Below are positions 41,167 through 50,024 of a DNA stretch of 64,000 nucleotides, one piece after another. The position numbers and the translations under genes were made by a program. Source of the stretch: WTGU01 sp965200925 (GTDB lineage Bacteria; Pseudomonadota; Alphaproteobacteria; UBA828); contig OZ241738.1 in the NCBI GenBank assembly GCA_965200925.1, positions 3,100,001 to 3,164,000 on the forward strand, given 5' to 3'. The stretch's first letter is position 1. Each line of letters begins with the position of its first letter. The notes beneath the pieces are model-generated. The model was not told the DNA's origin, made no database searches, and saw nothing but the letters and a program-made list of their open reading frames with translations.

Positions 41167-41339
41167 GTCGTCCTCCCGGTTGCGCGGCCGCGCCTTCGCC
41201 CAGCCTGTTCGCGCCCGCCAGTGTGCGCCGCCGGGGCGCTTCCGATCAAGGCCGCGTACCGCTTTCGGCTCCGTCGCGCTGCGTTGACAGGGCGCGGGGT
41301 TTCGCGCAGCGTCGCCGCCGGAACCGCGCCGGAAGCCCG

Positions 41340-42509
41340 ATGGAATCGCTCGACCGCTTCGCGCGGGCGAAGCTCGACTCGCTGTCGTCGCGGCAGCTGC
41401 GCCGCACCCTTCGCGAGACCGCGCCCTGCGGCCCCGTCCGGGTGCGGCGCGCGGGGCGGCGCCTCGTCTCCTTCTGCGGCAACGACTACCTCAACCTGTC
41501 GCAGCATCCGGCGGTCAAGCGGGCGGCGATGGAGGCGACGGAGCGCTGGGGCGCCGGCGCCGGCGCGTCGCGGCTGGTGACCGGCAACCACCCGCTCTTC
41601 GCCGCCCTCGAACGCCGCCTCGCCGCGCTCAAGGGCAGCGAGGACGCCTGCGTCTTCGGCTCCGGCTACCTCGCCAATCTCGGCATCGTCCCGAGCCTGG
41701 CGGGCAAGGGCGACTTGATCCTGGCTGACGAACTGAGCCACGCCTGCCTGCGCGCCGGCGCGGCGCTCTCCGGGGCCAGGATCGAGATCTTCCGGCATAA
41801 CGATCTGGGACACTTGACCGCCCTGCTCGCGGCGCATCGCGCGGCGCACGGACACGCGCTGCTGCTCACCGACGGGGTGTTCAGCATGGACGGCGACCGC
41901 GCGCCGGTGGCGGCGCTCGGCGAAATCGCCGCCGCCCACGACGCTTGGCTGATGACCGACGACGCCCACGGGATCGGGGTCGTCGGCGGCGGGCGCGGCT
42001 CCAGCTTCGCGGACGGCGCCCGCGACGCCGTGCCGCTCCAGATGGGAACCCTCTCGAAGGCCGTCGGCAGCTATGGCGGCTATCTCTGCGCCTCCCGCCC
42101 GGTGGTCGATTTGATCCGCACCCGCGCCCGCCCGTTCATCTACTCGACCGGCCTGCCGCCGGGTGCCGTGGCGGCGAGCATCGCGAGCCTCGACCTGATC
42201 GCGAACGAGCCGGCGCTGGTGGCGCAGCCGTTGCGCAAGGCGGCGCTCTTCTGCGCCCGGCTCGACCGCCCGCCGCCCGAAAGCTGCATCGTCCCGGTCC
42301 TCCTCGGCACGCCGGAACGCGCCCTCGCCGCCTCCCGCCTGCTCGAGGACGAAGGCTTCCTGGTGACGGCGATCCGCCCGCCGACCGTGCCCGAGGGCAC
42401 GGCGCGGCTGCGCCTCACCTTCAGCGCGGGCCACGACGACGCGGACGTCGAGCGGCTGGCCCGGCTCGTGCGCGAGCGTATCCTGCGCGAGCGTATCCTC
42501 GGCCGGTGA
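41340..42509 (+). CDS. bioF: 8-amino-7-oxononanoate synthase
   Basis: A 389-residue PLP enzyme of the alpha-oxoamine synthase family that condenses pimeloyl-ACP or -CoA with alanine in biotin synthesis. Recognisable are SFCGNDYLNLSQHPAVK, GAGASRLVTGNHPLFAALE, CVFGSGYLANLGIV, TDGVFSMDGDRAPV, MTDDAHGIGVVGGGRG and LQMGTLSKAVGSYGGY, where the lysine binds PLP. The ATG at 41340 (MESLDRFARAKLDSL) gives the normal length; the longer upstream frame is arginine-rich and unlikely. The stop overlaps the GTG start of bioD as GTGA, so the two are coupled. Confidence 0.94.
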   Translation: MESLDRFARAKLDSLSSRQLRRTLRETAPCGPVRVRRAGRRLVSFCGNDYLNLSQHPAVKRAAMEATERWGAGAGASRLVTGNHPLFAALERRLAALKGSEDACVFGSGYLANLGIVPSLAGKGDLILADELSHACLRAGAALSGARIEIFRHNDLGHLTALLAAHRAAHGHALLLTDGVFSMDGDRAPVAALGEIAAAHDAWLMTDDAHGIGVVGGGRGSSFADGARDAVPLQMGTLSKAVGSYGGYLCASRPVVDLIRTRARPFIYSTGLPPGAVAASIASLDLIANEPALVAQPLRKAALFCARLDRPPPESCIVPVLLGTPERALAASRLLEDEGFLVTAIRPPTVPEGTARLRLTFSAGHDDADVERLARLVRERILRERILGR

Positions 42510-43189
42510 GCGCGCTCTTCGTCACCGGCACCGGCACCGGCGTCGGCAAGACCCTGGTCGCGGCTGCCCTCTGCCACCAGTTCCGCGAGGCGGGCCGTGC
42601 GGTGCGCGCGCTCAAACCGGTGATGAGCGGCTACGACCCGGCGACGCCGGGCGAAAGCGACGCCGGCGTCCTCCTCGCCGGCCTGGGGCGGGCCGTCACG
42701 CCCGCCGCGCTCGCCGCCATCGCGCCCTGGCGTTTCGCCGCCCCGCTCTCGCCCGACATGGCGGCGGCGCGCGAGGGACGGCGTCTCGCCCTCGCCGACA
42801 TCGTCGCCTTCTGCCGCGCCGAGGCGGGCGAGCCGCTCCTGATCGAGGGCGTCGGCGGCGTCATGGTCCCGCTCGACGACCGCCACACGGTGGCGGACTG
42901 GATGGCGGCCCTGGGCGCACCGGTGCTGCTGGTGGCCGGGAGCTATCTCGGTACCATCAGCCACACCTTGACCGCCCTCGCGGTGCTGCGCGGGCGCGGC
43001 CTCCGCGTCGCCGGCCTGGTGGTCAGCGAATCCCCGGTGAGTCCCGTCCCGCCCGCCGAGACGGTCGCGGTCATCGCGCGCCACGCCGGGCCGCTGCCGG
43101 TCGCGACCCTGCCGCGCCTGGACGCCGCGCCCGCGCTCTGGCGCGCCGCCCCCGACCTGCTCGGCCCGCTCGGCCTTCCCGGCGCCTGA
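42506..43189 (+). CDS. bioD: Dethiobiotin synthetase
   Basis: A 227-residue ATP-dependent carboxylase that closes the ureido ring of dethiobiotin. The P-loop VTGTGTGVGKTLVAAALC is at residues 6-23; ALKPVMSGYDP and LLIEGVGGVMVPLDD give the substrate lysine and Mg-binding region. The GTG start overlaps the bioF stop. Length and motif order match BioD. bioB is not in the window, and the neighbouring class III aminotransferase is only a candidate for BioA. The gene ends 7 bp from the convergent parC stop. Confidence 0.94.
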   Translation: MSALFVTGTGTGVGKTLVAAALCHQFREAGRAVRALKPVMSGYDPATPGESDAGVLLAGLGRAVTPAALAAIAPWRFAAPLSPDMAAAREGRRLALADIVAFCRAEAGEPLLIEGVGGVMVPLDDRHTVADWMAALGAPVLLVAGSYLGTISHTLTALAVLRGRGLRVAGLVVSESPVSPVPPAETVAVIARHAGPLPVATLPRLDAAPALWRAAPDLLGPLGLPGA

Positions 43190-43196
43190 GCCTGCG

Positions 43197-45419
43197 TCAG
43201 AGGAAGCGGTTGGCACGCGGGAAGCCGCGGGGGGCTGCGCGACCGGCCTGGCCGCGCCTGCCGAACCATGCGTCCAGCGCCGTCTCCGCGCGCACGCCGC
43301 CGCCCGCCCGCCAGCGGAGCCCCTGCGCGCGGTCGAAGACCTGAACGTCGCCGAGCGTCGCGTCGCGGTAGCGTTGCAGGATGACGCCGCGGCCGCGCGC
43401 CAGGGTCGGCATCTCGGAGGCGGGGAAGAGCAGCAGGCGCCGGTTGCTGCCGACGACGGCCACCGTGTCGCCGGTCCCGTCCGCACAGACGGCGGCCTCG
43501 GCGCCGGGCGCCAGGTTCAGCACCTGCCGGCCGCCCCGGGTCTGGGCCACGACGCCGTCCTCGGGGACGAAGAATCCGCGCCCGTCGCTCGCCGCCACGA
43601 TCAGCCGTCGGCCCGGCCGGTGGACGAAGAGCGCGACCGGCTCCCGGTCGTTGCCGAGCTCGACGACGAGGCGCAACGGCTCGCCGAAGCCGCGCCCGCC
43701 GGGCAGGCGATCCGCCGCCAGCGTGTAGAAGCGGCCGTCGGAGGCGAACAGCAGCAGCCGGTCGGTGGTCTCGGCGTGGAAGCGGAAGCGCGCGCGGTCG
43801 CCTTCCTTGTAGCGCACCGCCGCGTCCGGCCCGGCATGGCCCTTGACGGCGCGGATCCAGCCCTTCGCCGAGCAGAGCACGGTGATCGGCTCGCGCGCGA
43901 CCAGCGCCGCGGCCGGCACCGCGCGAGGCGGCGGGGCGCGGTCGATGGCGGTGCGCCGGGCGCCCAGCGCGGTCTCCTGGCCGAAGCGCTTGCGGATGTC
44001 GGCGATCTCGCCCAACAACGCGGTCTTCTGCCGCCGCCGGCTCTTCTCGAGCGCTGCGAGCGCCGCCCGTTCCTTTTCCAGCGCCGCGTGCTCGCGTGCG
44101 ATCGCCGCCTCCTCGAGCCGCCGCAGCGCGCGGAGCCGCATGTCGAGGATCGCATCGGCCTGGAGCTCGGTCACGCCGAGGCGGGCCATGAGGACGGGCT
44201 TCGGTTCGTCCTCCTCGCGCACGATGCGGATCACCTCGTCGAGGTTGCGGTAGGCGGCCAGATAGCCGCCGAGGATTGCGAGCCGGCGGGCGATCCCGGT
44301 CAGGCGGTGCGCGGTGCGGCGCAGCAGCACCGTGCGCCGGTGGTCGAGAAACGCCTGGAGCACCCGCTTCAGGGGCATGACCCCGGGCACGCCGTGGGCG
44401 TCCAGCACGTTCATGTTGAGGCCGATGCGGGTCTCGAGTTCGGTCTGGCGGAACAGCATCTCCATGAGCAGCGCCGGATCGACGGAGCGGTTCCGGGGTT
44501 CGAGGACGAGGCGGACGTCCTCGGCCGACTCGTCGCGCACGTCGGCCAGCAGGGCGAGCTTGCGCGCCTGGAGCAGGGCCGCGATGCGCTCGACCAAGCG
44601 GGCCTTCTGCACCTGGTAGGGAATCTCCGTGACGACGATCCGGTGGTGGCCGCGGTCGCCCTCCTCGACCCGCCAGCGGGCGCGCACGCGGAAGCCGCCG
44701 CGCCCGGTGGCGTAGGCGTCCACGATCTGCGCGCGGTCCTCCGCCAGCACGCCGCCGGTCGGGAAGTCCGGCCCCGGCACGTGTGCGACCAGGGCTTCGG
44801 TCGAAAGCGACGGGTCCTTCAACAGGGCCGACAGGGCGTCGCACAGCTCGCCGGCGTTGTGCGGCGGGATGCTGGTCGCGAGGCCGACGGCGATTCCGGT
44901 CGCACCGTTGGCCAGCAGGTTGGGAAAAGCCGCCGGCAGCACGGCCGGCTCGCGGTCGCCGCCGTCGTAGGTCTCGCGGAAATCCGCGGCGTCCTCGTCG
45001 AGGCCGTCGAGCAGCGCCTGCGCGACGGCCGTGAGCCGCGCCTCGGTGTAGCGCATGGCCGCGGCGTTGTCGCCGTCGACATTGCCGAAATTGCCCTGCC
45101 CCTCGACCAGCGGGTAGCGCGCCGCGAAGGTCTGCGCCAGCCGCACCAGGGCGTCGTACACCGCGGCGTCGCCGTGGGGGTGGTACTTGCCGATCACGTC
45201 GCCGACCACCCGCGCGCATTTCTTGAACCCCGCCCGCGGGTCGAGCTTCAGCACGCGCATCGCGTAGAGCAGGCGGCGCTGGACGGGCTTCAGCCCGTCG
45301 CGCAGGTCGGGCAGGGAGCGCGCGGTGATGGTGGACAGCGCGTAGGCGAGGTAGCGCTCGCTCAGCGCGTCGTCGAACGGCACCGGGCGGATCGCGCCCT
45401 CGGGCGCAGGCGGCAGCAT
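43197..45419 (-). CDS. parC: DNA topoisomerase IV subunit A
   Basis: A 740-residue type IIA topoisomerase subunit that cleaves and rejoins DNA during chromosome decatenation. Conserved stretches are SERYLAYALSTITARSLPDLRDGLKPVQRRLLYAM, VVGDVIGKYHPHGDAAVYDALVRLAQ and YPLVEGQGNFGNVDGDNAAAMRYTEARLT, with the catalytic tyrosine in AMRYTEA. The long coiled-coil arm follows, then a short C-terminal beta-pinwheel (FASDGRFYTLAADRLPGGRG) shorter than that of GyrA, supporting ParC. The GyrA-box is absent. The recO gene lies 25 bp upstream on the same strand. Confidence 0.95.
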   Translation of the reverse strand: MLPPAPEGAIRPVPFDDALSERYLAYALSTITARSLPDLRDGLKPVQRRLLYAMRVLKLDPRAGFKKCARVVGDVIGKYHPHGDAAVYDALVRLAQTFAARYPLVEGQGNFGNVDGDNAAAMRYTEARLTAVAQALLDGLDEDAADFRETYDGGDREPAVLPAAFPNLLANGATGIAVGLATSIPPHNAGELCDALSALLKDPSLSTEALVAHVPGPDFPTGGVLAEDRAQIVDAYATGRGGFRVRARWRVEEGDRGHHRIVVTEIPYQVQKARLVERIAALLQARKLALLADVRDESAEDVRLVLEPRNRSVDPALLMEMLFRQTELETRIGLNMNVLDAHGVPGVMPLKRVLQAFLDHRRTVLLRRTAHRLTGIARRLAILGGYLAAYRNLDEVIRIVREEDEPKPVLMARLGVTELQADAILDMRLRALRRLEEAAIAREHAALEKERAALAALEKSRRRQKTALLGEIADIRKRFGQETALGARRTAIDRAPPPRAVPAAALVAREPITVLCSAKGWIRAVKGHAGPDAAVRYKEGDRARFRFHAETTDRLLLFASDGRFYTLAADRLPGGRGFGEPLRLVVELGNDREPVALFVHRPGRRLIVAASDGRGFFVPEDGVVAQTRGGRQVLNLAPGAEAAVCADGTGDTVAVVGSNRRLLLFPASEMPTLARGRGVILQRYRDATLGDVQVFDRAQGLRWRAGGGVRAETALDAWFGRRGQAGRAAPRGFPRANRFL

Positions 45420-45444
45420 GGCCGCCGCTATATCACAAGCCGGT

Positions 45445-46173
45445 TCAGGAGTCCGTCCGCAGGCGCTCGATCAGGCGCGCGCGGGCCGCGGGCATCCGCC
45501 CGCCCTGGCCGCGGAACACGTGTTTGTCGAGGAAGCGGCCCGTGAGGCGCAGGCCGTCGGCGATGTCGGCGCCGCTCCCCGCGGCGGCGTCCGGCCCGCG
45601 CAGGAAGCGCGGCAGGGGGAGCAGCCGGTCCGCATAGGGCGCGCCGGCACCACGCGAGACCGCCCGCCCGCTGCGCGGCGAGACGTAGGCCAGCCCCTCG
45701 GTCGCGCCGGTCGCCGCGCAGGCCGAGAGATCCAGGCCGAAGCCGAGCTCGCCCAGCAGCGCGAGCTCCCAGCGCACCACCTCTTCCGCCCAGCGCTCCG
45801 TCGCCTCCAGGGCGTCGAGCAGCCGCCCGAGCGCGGCGTAGACGCGCGGATAGGGATGGCGCTCCGGCAAGGCCGACTCCGCCAGGGCGCAGACGGCGGC
45901 AAGCGCCGCGAGGCGCGGCGGATCGTCCAGCAGGAGGCCTGCGCGGGCGCGCACGAGCTCGCAGGCGTAATGCCCGAGATGCTCGGCCAGGCGCGCCCGC
46001 CAGCGGGCGGACAGGGTGTTGCCAGCCTGGTAGAGGCCCCGGCCCCGACGGCCGCGCGCGCCACGGGCCAATCCGGCGTGGCGGCCGTGGTGCTCTGTCA
46101 ACAGCGAAACGACCGCCGCGTTCTCACCGTGCCGGCGCGCGGCGAGGACGATGCCCGTGTCCCTCCATTCCAT
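45445..46173 (-). CDS. recO: DNA repair protein RecO
   Basis: A 242-residue recombination mediator that helps load RecA on SSB-coated gaps with RecR. The OB-fold N terminus is EWRDTGIVLAARRHGENAAVVSLLTEHHGRHAGLARGA, a standard RecO opening, followed by the helical domain (YACELVRARAGLLLDD and RWELALLGELGFGLDLSACAATG). The C terminus is truncated to the usual alphaproteobacterial LRLTGRFLDKHVF end. It is the gene after era in the classical rnc-era-recO order, with a 37-bp gap from the era stop. Confidence 0.93.
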   Translation of the reverse strand: MEWRDTGIVLAARRHGENAAVVSLLTEHHGRHAGLARGARGRRGRGLYQAGNTLSARWRARLAEHLGHYACELVRARAGLLLDDPPRLAALAAVCALAESALPERHPYPRVYAALGRLLDALEATERWAEEVVRWELALLGELGFGLDLSACAATGATEGLAYVSPRSGRAVSRGAGAPYADRLLPLPRFLRGPDAAAGSGADIADGLRLTGRFLDKHVFRGQGGRMPAARARLIERLRTDS

Positions 46174-46210
46174 CCGGCGCGCTCCCCGGCGGCGGCCCGC
46201 GCCCGACCGC

Positions 46211-47110
46211 TCAGACGTCGTATTCGAGGCCGATGTCGCGGTAGCGCTCCGGGTCCTCGTTCCAGCGTTCGCGGGTCTTCACGAACAGCGACAGGTGGAT
46301 GGGGCGGCCCAGGAGGTCCGCGAGTTCGCGGCGCGCCGCCGCGCCCACCGCCTTGATCCGCCGCCCGCCGCTGCCGAGGACGATGCCCTTGTGCGACGCC
46401 TGCCGCACGTAGACGACTTGGCGGATTCGCGCCGAGCCGTCCTGCGCCTCGGCCCAGCCCTCGGTCTCGACGGCGACCGCATGGGGAAGCTCCTGCCGCA
46501 GCTGGCGGAACAGTTGCTCCCGCGTGATCTCGGCCGCCAGCAGGCGTTCGGACATGTCCGCGGTCTGATCTTCCGGATAGAGCCAGGGGCCGGCGGGCAG
46601 GCGCGCCGCCAGCGCGCCGAGCAGGTCGTCCGTGCCGGTGCCGTCGAGCGCCGAGATCATGAAGATGCGGGCCCGGAGCCCGGTCTCTTCGACCGCCGCC
46701 GCGAGCGGCAGGAGAGTCTCGCGCGGGACGGCGTCGACCTTGTTGAGGGCGACCAGGACTTCACGCCCCGTCCGCCGCAGCCGCTCGACGATCGCCGTGG
46801 TCTCCGGCGTGAGGCGTCGGCGCGCATCGATCAGCAGCAGGGCGACGTCCGCATCGCCCACGCCGCGCCAGGCGGCATGGACCATGGCGCGCTCGAAGCG
46901 GTGGCGGGCGGCGAAGATCCCGGGGGTGTCGACGAAAACGATCTGGGCCGCGCCGGCGACGCGGATTCCGCGGACGCGGCTTCGCGTGGTCTGCACCCGG
47001 GGCGAGACGATCGTGACCTTGGCCCCGACCAGCCGGTTGACCAGGGTCGACTTGCCGACGTTGGGCGCCCCCAGGACGGCGACGAAGCCCGCGCGTGTCT
47101 CAGCCGCCAC
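46211..47110 (-). CDS. era: GTPase Era
   Basis: A 299-residue essential GTPase for 16S rRNA and 30S maturation. G1 is VLGAPNVGKSTL at about residues 12-23, G2 lies in SPRVQTTRSRVRG, G3 is FVDTPGIF, and G4 is LNKVDAV. The C-terminal KH domain has VYVRQASHKGIVLGSGGRRIKAVG. The GTG at 47110 is chosen because it directly precedes the G domain (AAETRAGFVAVLG); no ATG is available without a long non-homologous leader. It overlaps the rnc stop by 11 bp. Confidence 0.95.
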   Translation of the reverse strand: MAAETRAGFVAVLGAPNVGKSTLVNRLVGAKVTIVSPRVQTTRSRVRGIRVAGAAQIVFVDTPGIFAARHRFERAMVHAAWRGVGDADVALLLIDARRRLTPETTAIVERLRRTGREVLVALNKVDAVPRETLLPLAAAVEETGLRARIFMISALDGTGTDDLLGALAARLPAGPWLYPEDQTADMSERLLAAEITREQLFRQLRQELPHAVAVETEGWAEAQDGSARIRQVVYVRQASHKGIVLGSGGRRIKAVGAAARRELADLLGRPIHLSLFVKTRERWNEDPERYRDIGLEYDV

Positions 47111-47921
47111 CGGTGCGTTCGAGGAGCATGCGCGCGGCGCCTTGTTCGGCAGCGCGCTTGGTGGCGCCGGTGGCGACGGCCTTGCCCACGCCTTCGACCT
47201 CCGCCTCGACCTCGAAGACGGGCGCGTGCGCCGGGCCGCTTTCGTGCAGCGTGCGGTAGAGCGGCAGGCCTCGCGCCTGCGCCTGCGCCCATTCCTGGAG
47301 CAGCGTCTTGGAATCGCGCGGTGGCGCTCGGTGCGCGTGCATCGCCTCCGTCCAGTAGCGGCGGACGAAGCGCTCGGCGGCCGGCAGGCCGCCGTCGAGA
47401 TAGAGGGCGCCGATGACGGCCTCGCACGCATCCGCCAGATTGGCCGGGTTGTCGCGACCGCCGGTGGCCGCCTCGCCCGGTCCCAGCGCGAGGCGGCGCC
47501 CGAGGTCCAGCCGCCGGGCCACCTGCGCGAGCGTCTCCCGGCGGACGAGGGCGGAGAAGCGCTGGGAGAGCGCGCCCTCCGGCTCCCGCGGGAAGGCCTC
47601 GTAGAGCATGGCGGCGCTCGCCATGTTCAGCACCCGGTCGCCGAGGAATTCCAGGCGCTGGTTGTTCGCGGCCCGGCCGGTGCTGCTCGGATGGCGCAGC
47701 GCCTGGGCCAGCAGGGCCGGGTGGGCGAAGCGGTGGCCGAGGGCGTCCTCCAGCAGCGGCGCGACCGTCTCGGCACCGTCGGGCGGCTGGTCCGGTGCGC
47801 CCGGCGCGGTCAACGGGTCGCCATGACCGGGTGCGGTCAATGGATCGCCATGACCGGGTGCGGTCAATGGATCGCCATGACCGGGTGCGGTCAATGGATC
47901 GCCATGACCGGGTGCGGTCAA
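47100..47921 (-). CDS. rnc: Ribonuclease III with a repeat-expanded N terminus
   Basis: A double-strand-specific RNase for rRNA and mRNA processing. The RNase III signature NQRLEFLGDRVLNMASAA is present, followed by the second acidic site in NLADACEAVIGALYLDGG and a C-terminal dsRNA-binding domain (DSKTLLQEWAQAQARGLPLY, then TKRAAEQGAARMLLE). The frame opens at a TTG overlapping the lepB stop (TTGA) and contains four copies of a 9-residue unit (TAPGHGDPL) encoded by 27-bp tandem repeats. Each copy brings another TTG (47921, 47894, 47867, 47840, 47813), so the true start may be any; the conserved domain only begins near LLEDALGHRF. Full length from 47921 is 273 residues. Confidence 0.93.
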   Translation of the reverse strand: MTAPGHGDPLTAPGHGDPLTAPGHGDPLTAPGHGDPLTAPGAPDQPPDGAETVAPLLEDALGHRFAHPALLAQALRHPSSTGRAANNQRLEFLGDRVLNMASAAMLYEAFPREPEGALSQRFSALVRRETLAQVARRLDLGRRLALGPGEAATGGRDNPANLADACEAVIGALYLDGGLPAAERFVRRYWTEAMHAHRAPPRDSKTLLQEWAQAQARGLPLYRTLHESGPAHAPVFEVEAEVEGVGKAVATGATKRAAEQGAARMLLERTGGG

Positions 47922-47934
47922 TGGATCGCCATGA
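47810..47934. repeat. 27-bp tandem repeat (4.6 copies) across the lepB stop/rnc start
   Basis: Units start at 47810, 47837, 47864 and 47891, with a partial fifth copy from 47918 that is the lepB 3' end itself. The first unit differs at two positions; the others are identical. The length is a multiple of three, so copy number changes keep the rnc frame. Every unit carries both the lepB terminal codons with their stop and an rnc TTG start. Confidence 0.97.
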
Positions 47935-48685
47935 ACAGCCGCTCGCCGCGCGTGTCGCTGGGCCAGTTCCAGAGCTCCGCGATGCTCGTCCCGTCGGCCA
48001 GCGAGTGGAAGATGAACTCGGCCCGCCCGACCAGGTTCTCGGCCGGGATGAAGCCGACCGAGCGCACGCGGCTGTCGAGCGAGTTGTCGCGGTTGTCGCC
48101 CATCGCGAAATAGTGGCCCTCCGGCACGGTATAGACCTGCGTGTCGTCGAGCGACCCGCGCGGCGTGCCGTCGAGCGTCATGTAGCTCGCGCCGTTGGGC
48201 AGGGTCTCCCGGTATTGCCGGTACACGCGCTCGCGTCCGTAACGGTCGCGATAGCCGTAATCCTCCATGCGTTCGCGTTCCACCGCCGCGCCGTTGATGT
48301 GGAGGACGCCGCCCAGGACCTGGATGCGGTCCCCCGGCAGCCCGACGATGCGTTTGATGTAGTCGGTCTCGTCGTCGCTCGGCAGCTTGAAGACGGCGAT
48401 GTCGCCGCGCGCCGGCGGGCTATCCAGGATGCGCCCGCCGAACAGCGGCACGCTCCACGGCAGCGAATGTTTGCTGTAGCCGTAGGCGTATTTGGAAACG
48501 AACAGGTAGTCGCCCACGAGCAAGGTCGGGATCATCGAGCCCGACGGGATGTTGAAGGGCTCGAAGGCGACGGTGCGGACGATGAGCGCGGCCAGCACCG
48601 CGTAGATCAGGGTGCGGACGGTCTCCCACAGGCCGCTGGATTTGCGCCGCCCCGTGCCCTTGGTGTCGATCTTGGCTCGCGCCAT
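47918..48685 (-). CDS. lepB: Signal peptidase I
   Basis: A 255-residue inner-membrane endopeptidase that removes signal peptides. One N-terminal membrane segment (TVRTLIYAVLAALIVRTVAF) leads to the catalytic serine in NIPSGSMIPTLLVGDYLFVSK, the lysine in DYIKRIVGLPGDRI and the family box GHYFAMGDNRDNSLDSR. The C terminus ends MAIH, and that terminal stretch is what has been tandemly copied into rnc. The gene order acpS-lepB-rnc-era-recO is typical of Alphaproteobacteria. Confidence 0.96.
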   Translation of the reverse strand: MARAKIDTKGTGRRKSSGLWETVRTLIYAVLAALIVRTVAFEPFNIPSGSMIPTLLVGDYLFVSKYAYGYSKHSLPWSVPLFGGRILDSPPARGDIAVFKLPSDDETDYIKRIVGLPGDRIQVLGGVLHINGAAVERERMEDYGYRDRYGRERVYRQYRETLPNGASYMTLDGTPRGSLDDTQVYTVPEGHYFAMGDNRDNSLDSRVRSVGFIPAENLVGRAEFIFHSLADGTSIAELWNWPSDTRGERLFMAIH

Positions 48686-48727
48686 ATGCGGTCGGTTCGT
48701 TCGCGCGGGGCGCGCGGGCAGCTCTCG

Positions 48728-49132
48728 TCAGGGTGTTGCCGGAAGCGCCGTGATCACCACGATCGCCTGGGCGATCGGCGGCTCGTCGGTGAGAGTGACA
48801 TCGATGCGGCATCTCATGCCCGAAGGCGCGAGCGATTGCAAGCGCCGCAGAGCGCCGCCCGTCAGTTCCATCGTCGGCTTGCCGGAGGGCAGGTTCACCA
48901 CCGCCATGTCGCGCCAGAAGACGCCTTGCCGGAAGCCCGTGCCCAGCGCCTTGGCGCAGGCTTCCTTGGCGGCGAAGCGGCGCGCGTAGCTCTCCGCCCG
49001 CCGCGCCCGCCGCTCCGAGCGCGTGCGTTCGGCAGCGGTGAAGACCCGGTGGGTGAAGCGTTCGCCGAAGCGGTCGAGCGCCTTGGCGATCCGCCGGATG
49101 TCCACGATGTCGCTGCCGAGGCCGACGATCAC
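48728..49132 (-). CDS. acpS: Holo-[acyl-carrier-protein] synthase
   Basis: A 134-residue phosphopantetheinyl transferase that activates acyl carrier protein. The N terminus MIVGLGSDIVDIRRI has the Mg-binding aspartate, and RRFAAKEACAKALGTG carries the second signature (E and K). The middle GERFTHRVFTAAERTR is also typical. Its start overlaps the stop of the upstream DUF2062 gene (ATGA at 49129-49132), and lepB follows after 42 bp, so these genes are expected on one message. Confidence 0.95.
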   Translation of the reverse strand: MIVGLGSDIVDIRRIAKALDRFGERFTHRVFTAAERTRSERRARRAESYARRFAAKEACAKALGTGFRQGVFWRDMAVVNLPSGKPTMELTGGALRRLQSLAPSGMRCRIDVTLTDEPPIAQAIVVITALPATP

Positions 49133-49770
49133 GGGCCGACTGCACGCGGGTCCGGGATATCGAGGTCGTGGTCCGCGTCGGCGCCCGTCCGCCCTCGCTC
49201 GCCCGCCCGCTCGACCAGACGCTCCTCAGCCAGGGCGCGCCGGCGGCGCTGGCGCCGGGTCCGCCGATGGTGCTGGTAGTTGGCCACGACCCGGTGGATC
49301 GGCAGGAAGAAGGCGAGCCAGACGACCACCGCCGCCGGGACGCCGCCCACCAGCATCGGTAGCATGACCGTCTCGGGTTCCTCGAAAATGATCCCGATCG
49401 TGAGCTCTTCGGGCAGTTCCTGTCCACGCTCGTAGCCGAGGATCGTGGTCCCGAGCCAAATGATCCCGGCCCAGATGAAGGGGAAGGTCCAGGGATTGCC
49501 GACTGCGGTGCCGATCGCCGCCGCGATGACGTTGCCGCGCAGCATCCAGGCCAGGGCCGCGGCGAGGACGAAGTGGAAGCCGATGAACGGGGTGAACGAG
49601 ACCGCGGCGCCGCAGGCGAAGCCGCAGGCGATGGCGTAAGGCGAGCCTTGCAGCCGCTTGAGCTTGAAGGCCCAGTACCGGGCGACCCGGCGCCAGCCCA
49701 TGCGCGGCCACAGGAAGCGCCGGACGCGGGCCCAGCGGCTCGGCCTCTCGCGGCGGCGGAACAGGCTCAC
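49129..49770 (-). CDS. DUF2062 integral membrane protein
   Basis: A 213-residue membrane protein of unknown function commonly found beside acpS and lepB in Alphaproteobacteria. The conserved DUF2062 core is SPYAIACGFACGAAVSFTPFIGFHFVLAAALAWMLRGN and AIGTAVGNPWTFPFIW, followed by two more hydrophobic segments (MLPMLVGGVPAAVVVWLAFF). The N terminus is strongly basic with many arginines and the C terminus is hydrophilic, suggesting both ends are cytoplasmic. It ends by overlapping the acpS start. Confidence 0.9.
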   Translation of the reverse strand: MSLFRRRERPSRWARVRRFLWPRMGWRRVARYWAFKLKRLQGSPYAIACGFACGAAVSFTPFIGFHFVLAAALAWMLRGNVIAAAIGTAVGNPWTFPFIWAGIIWLGTTILGYERGQELPEELTIGIIFEEPETVMLPMLVGGVPAAVVVWLAFFLPIHRVVANYQHHRRTRRQRRRRALAEERLVERAGERGRTGADADHDLDIPDPRAVGP

Positions 49771-49923
49771 GCCGCGCCTCGCGGATCGTCCTCCATCGCT
49801 TCTCCCTGGCCGCGGGGCCGTTCTCCTTGTTCGCCCCTTACGTCAAGCCCCCTGGATAGCGTAGGAATCGCCCGCCGCGCAAGTGCCGCGCGCCTCCCCT
49901 CCCCTCCAGCCCCCATGGCGGAT

Positions 49924-49951
49924 TTGCCTTGCATCTGGTATGTGCTACTGT
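49924..49951 (+). promoter_or_regulatory. Candidate sigma-70-type promoter for gcrA
   Basis: A TTGCCT hexamer (49924-49929) and a TACTGT hexamer (49946-49951) are separated by 16 bp and lie about 75 bp before the gcrA start, in the only AT-richer stretch of the intergenic region. Position and spacing are reasonable, but both hexamers deviate from consensus and no start site is known. Confidence 0.35.
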
Positions 49952-50024
49952 ATTTTGGGGTTGCTGGGACGACGCATCCCAAGATTTGGGCCGAATGCGC
50001 CGTCATCTTCTAGAGGGACGGGCC

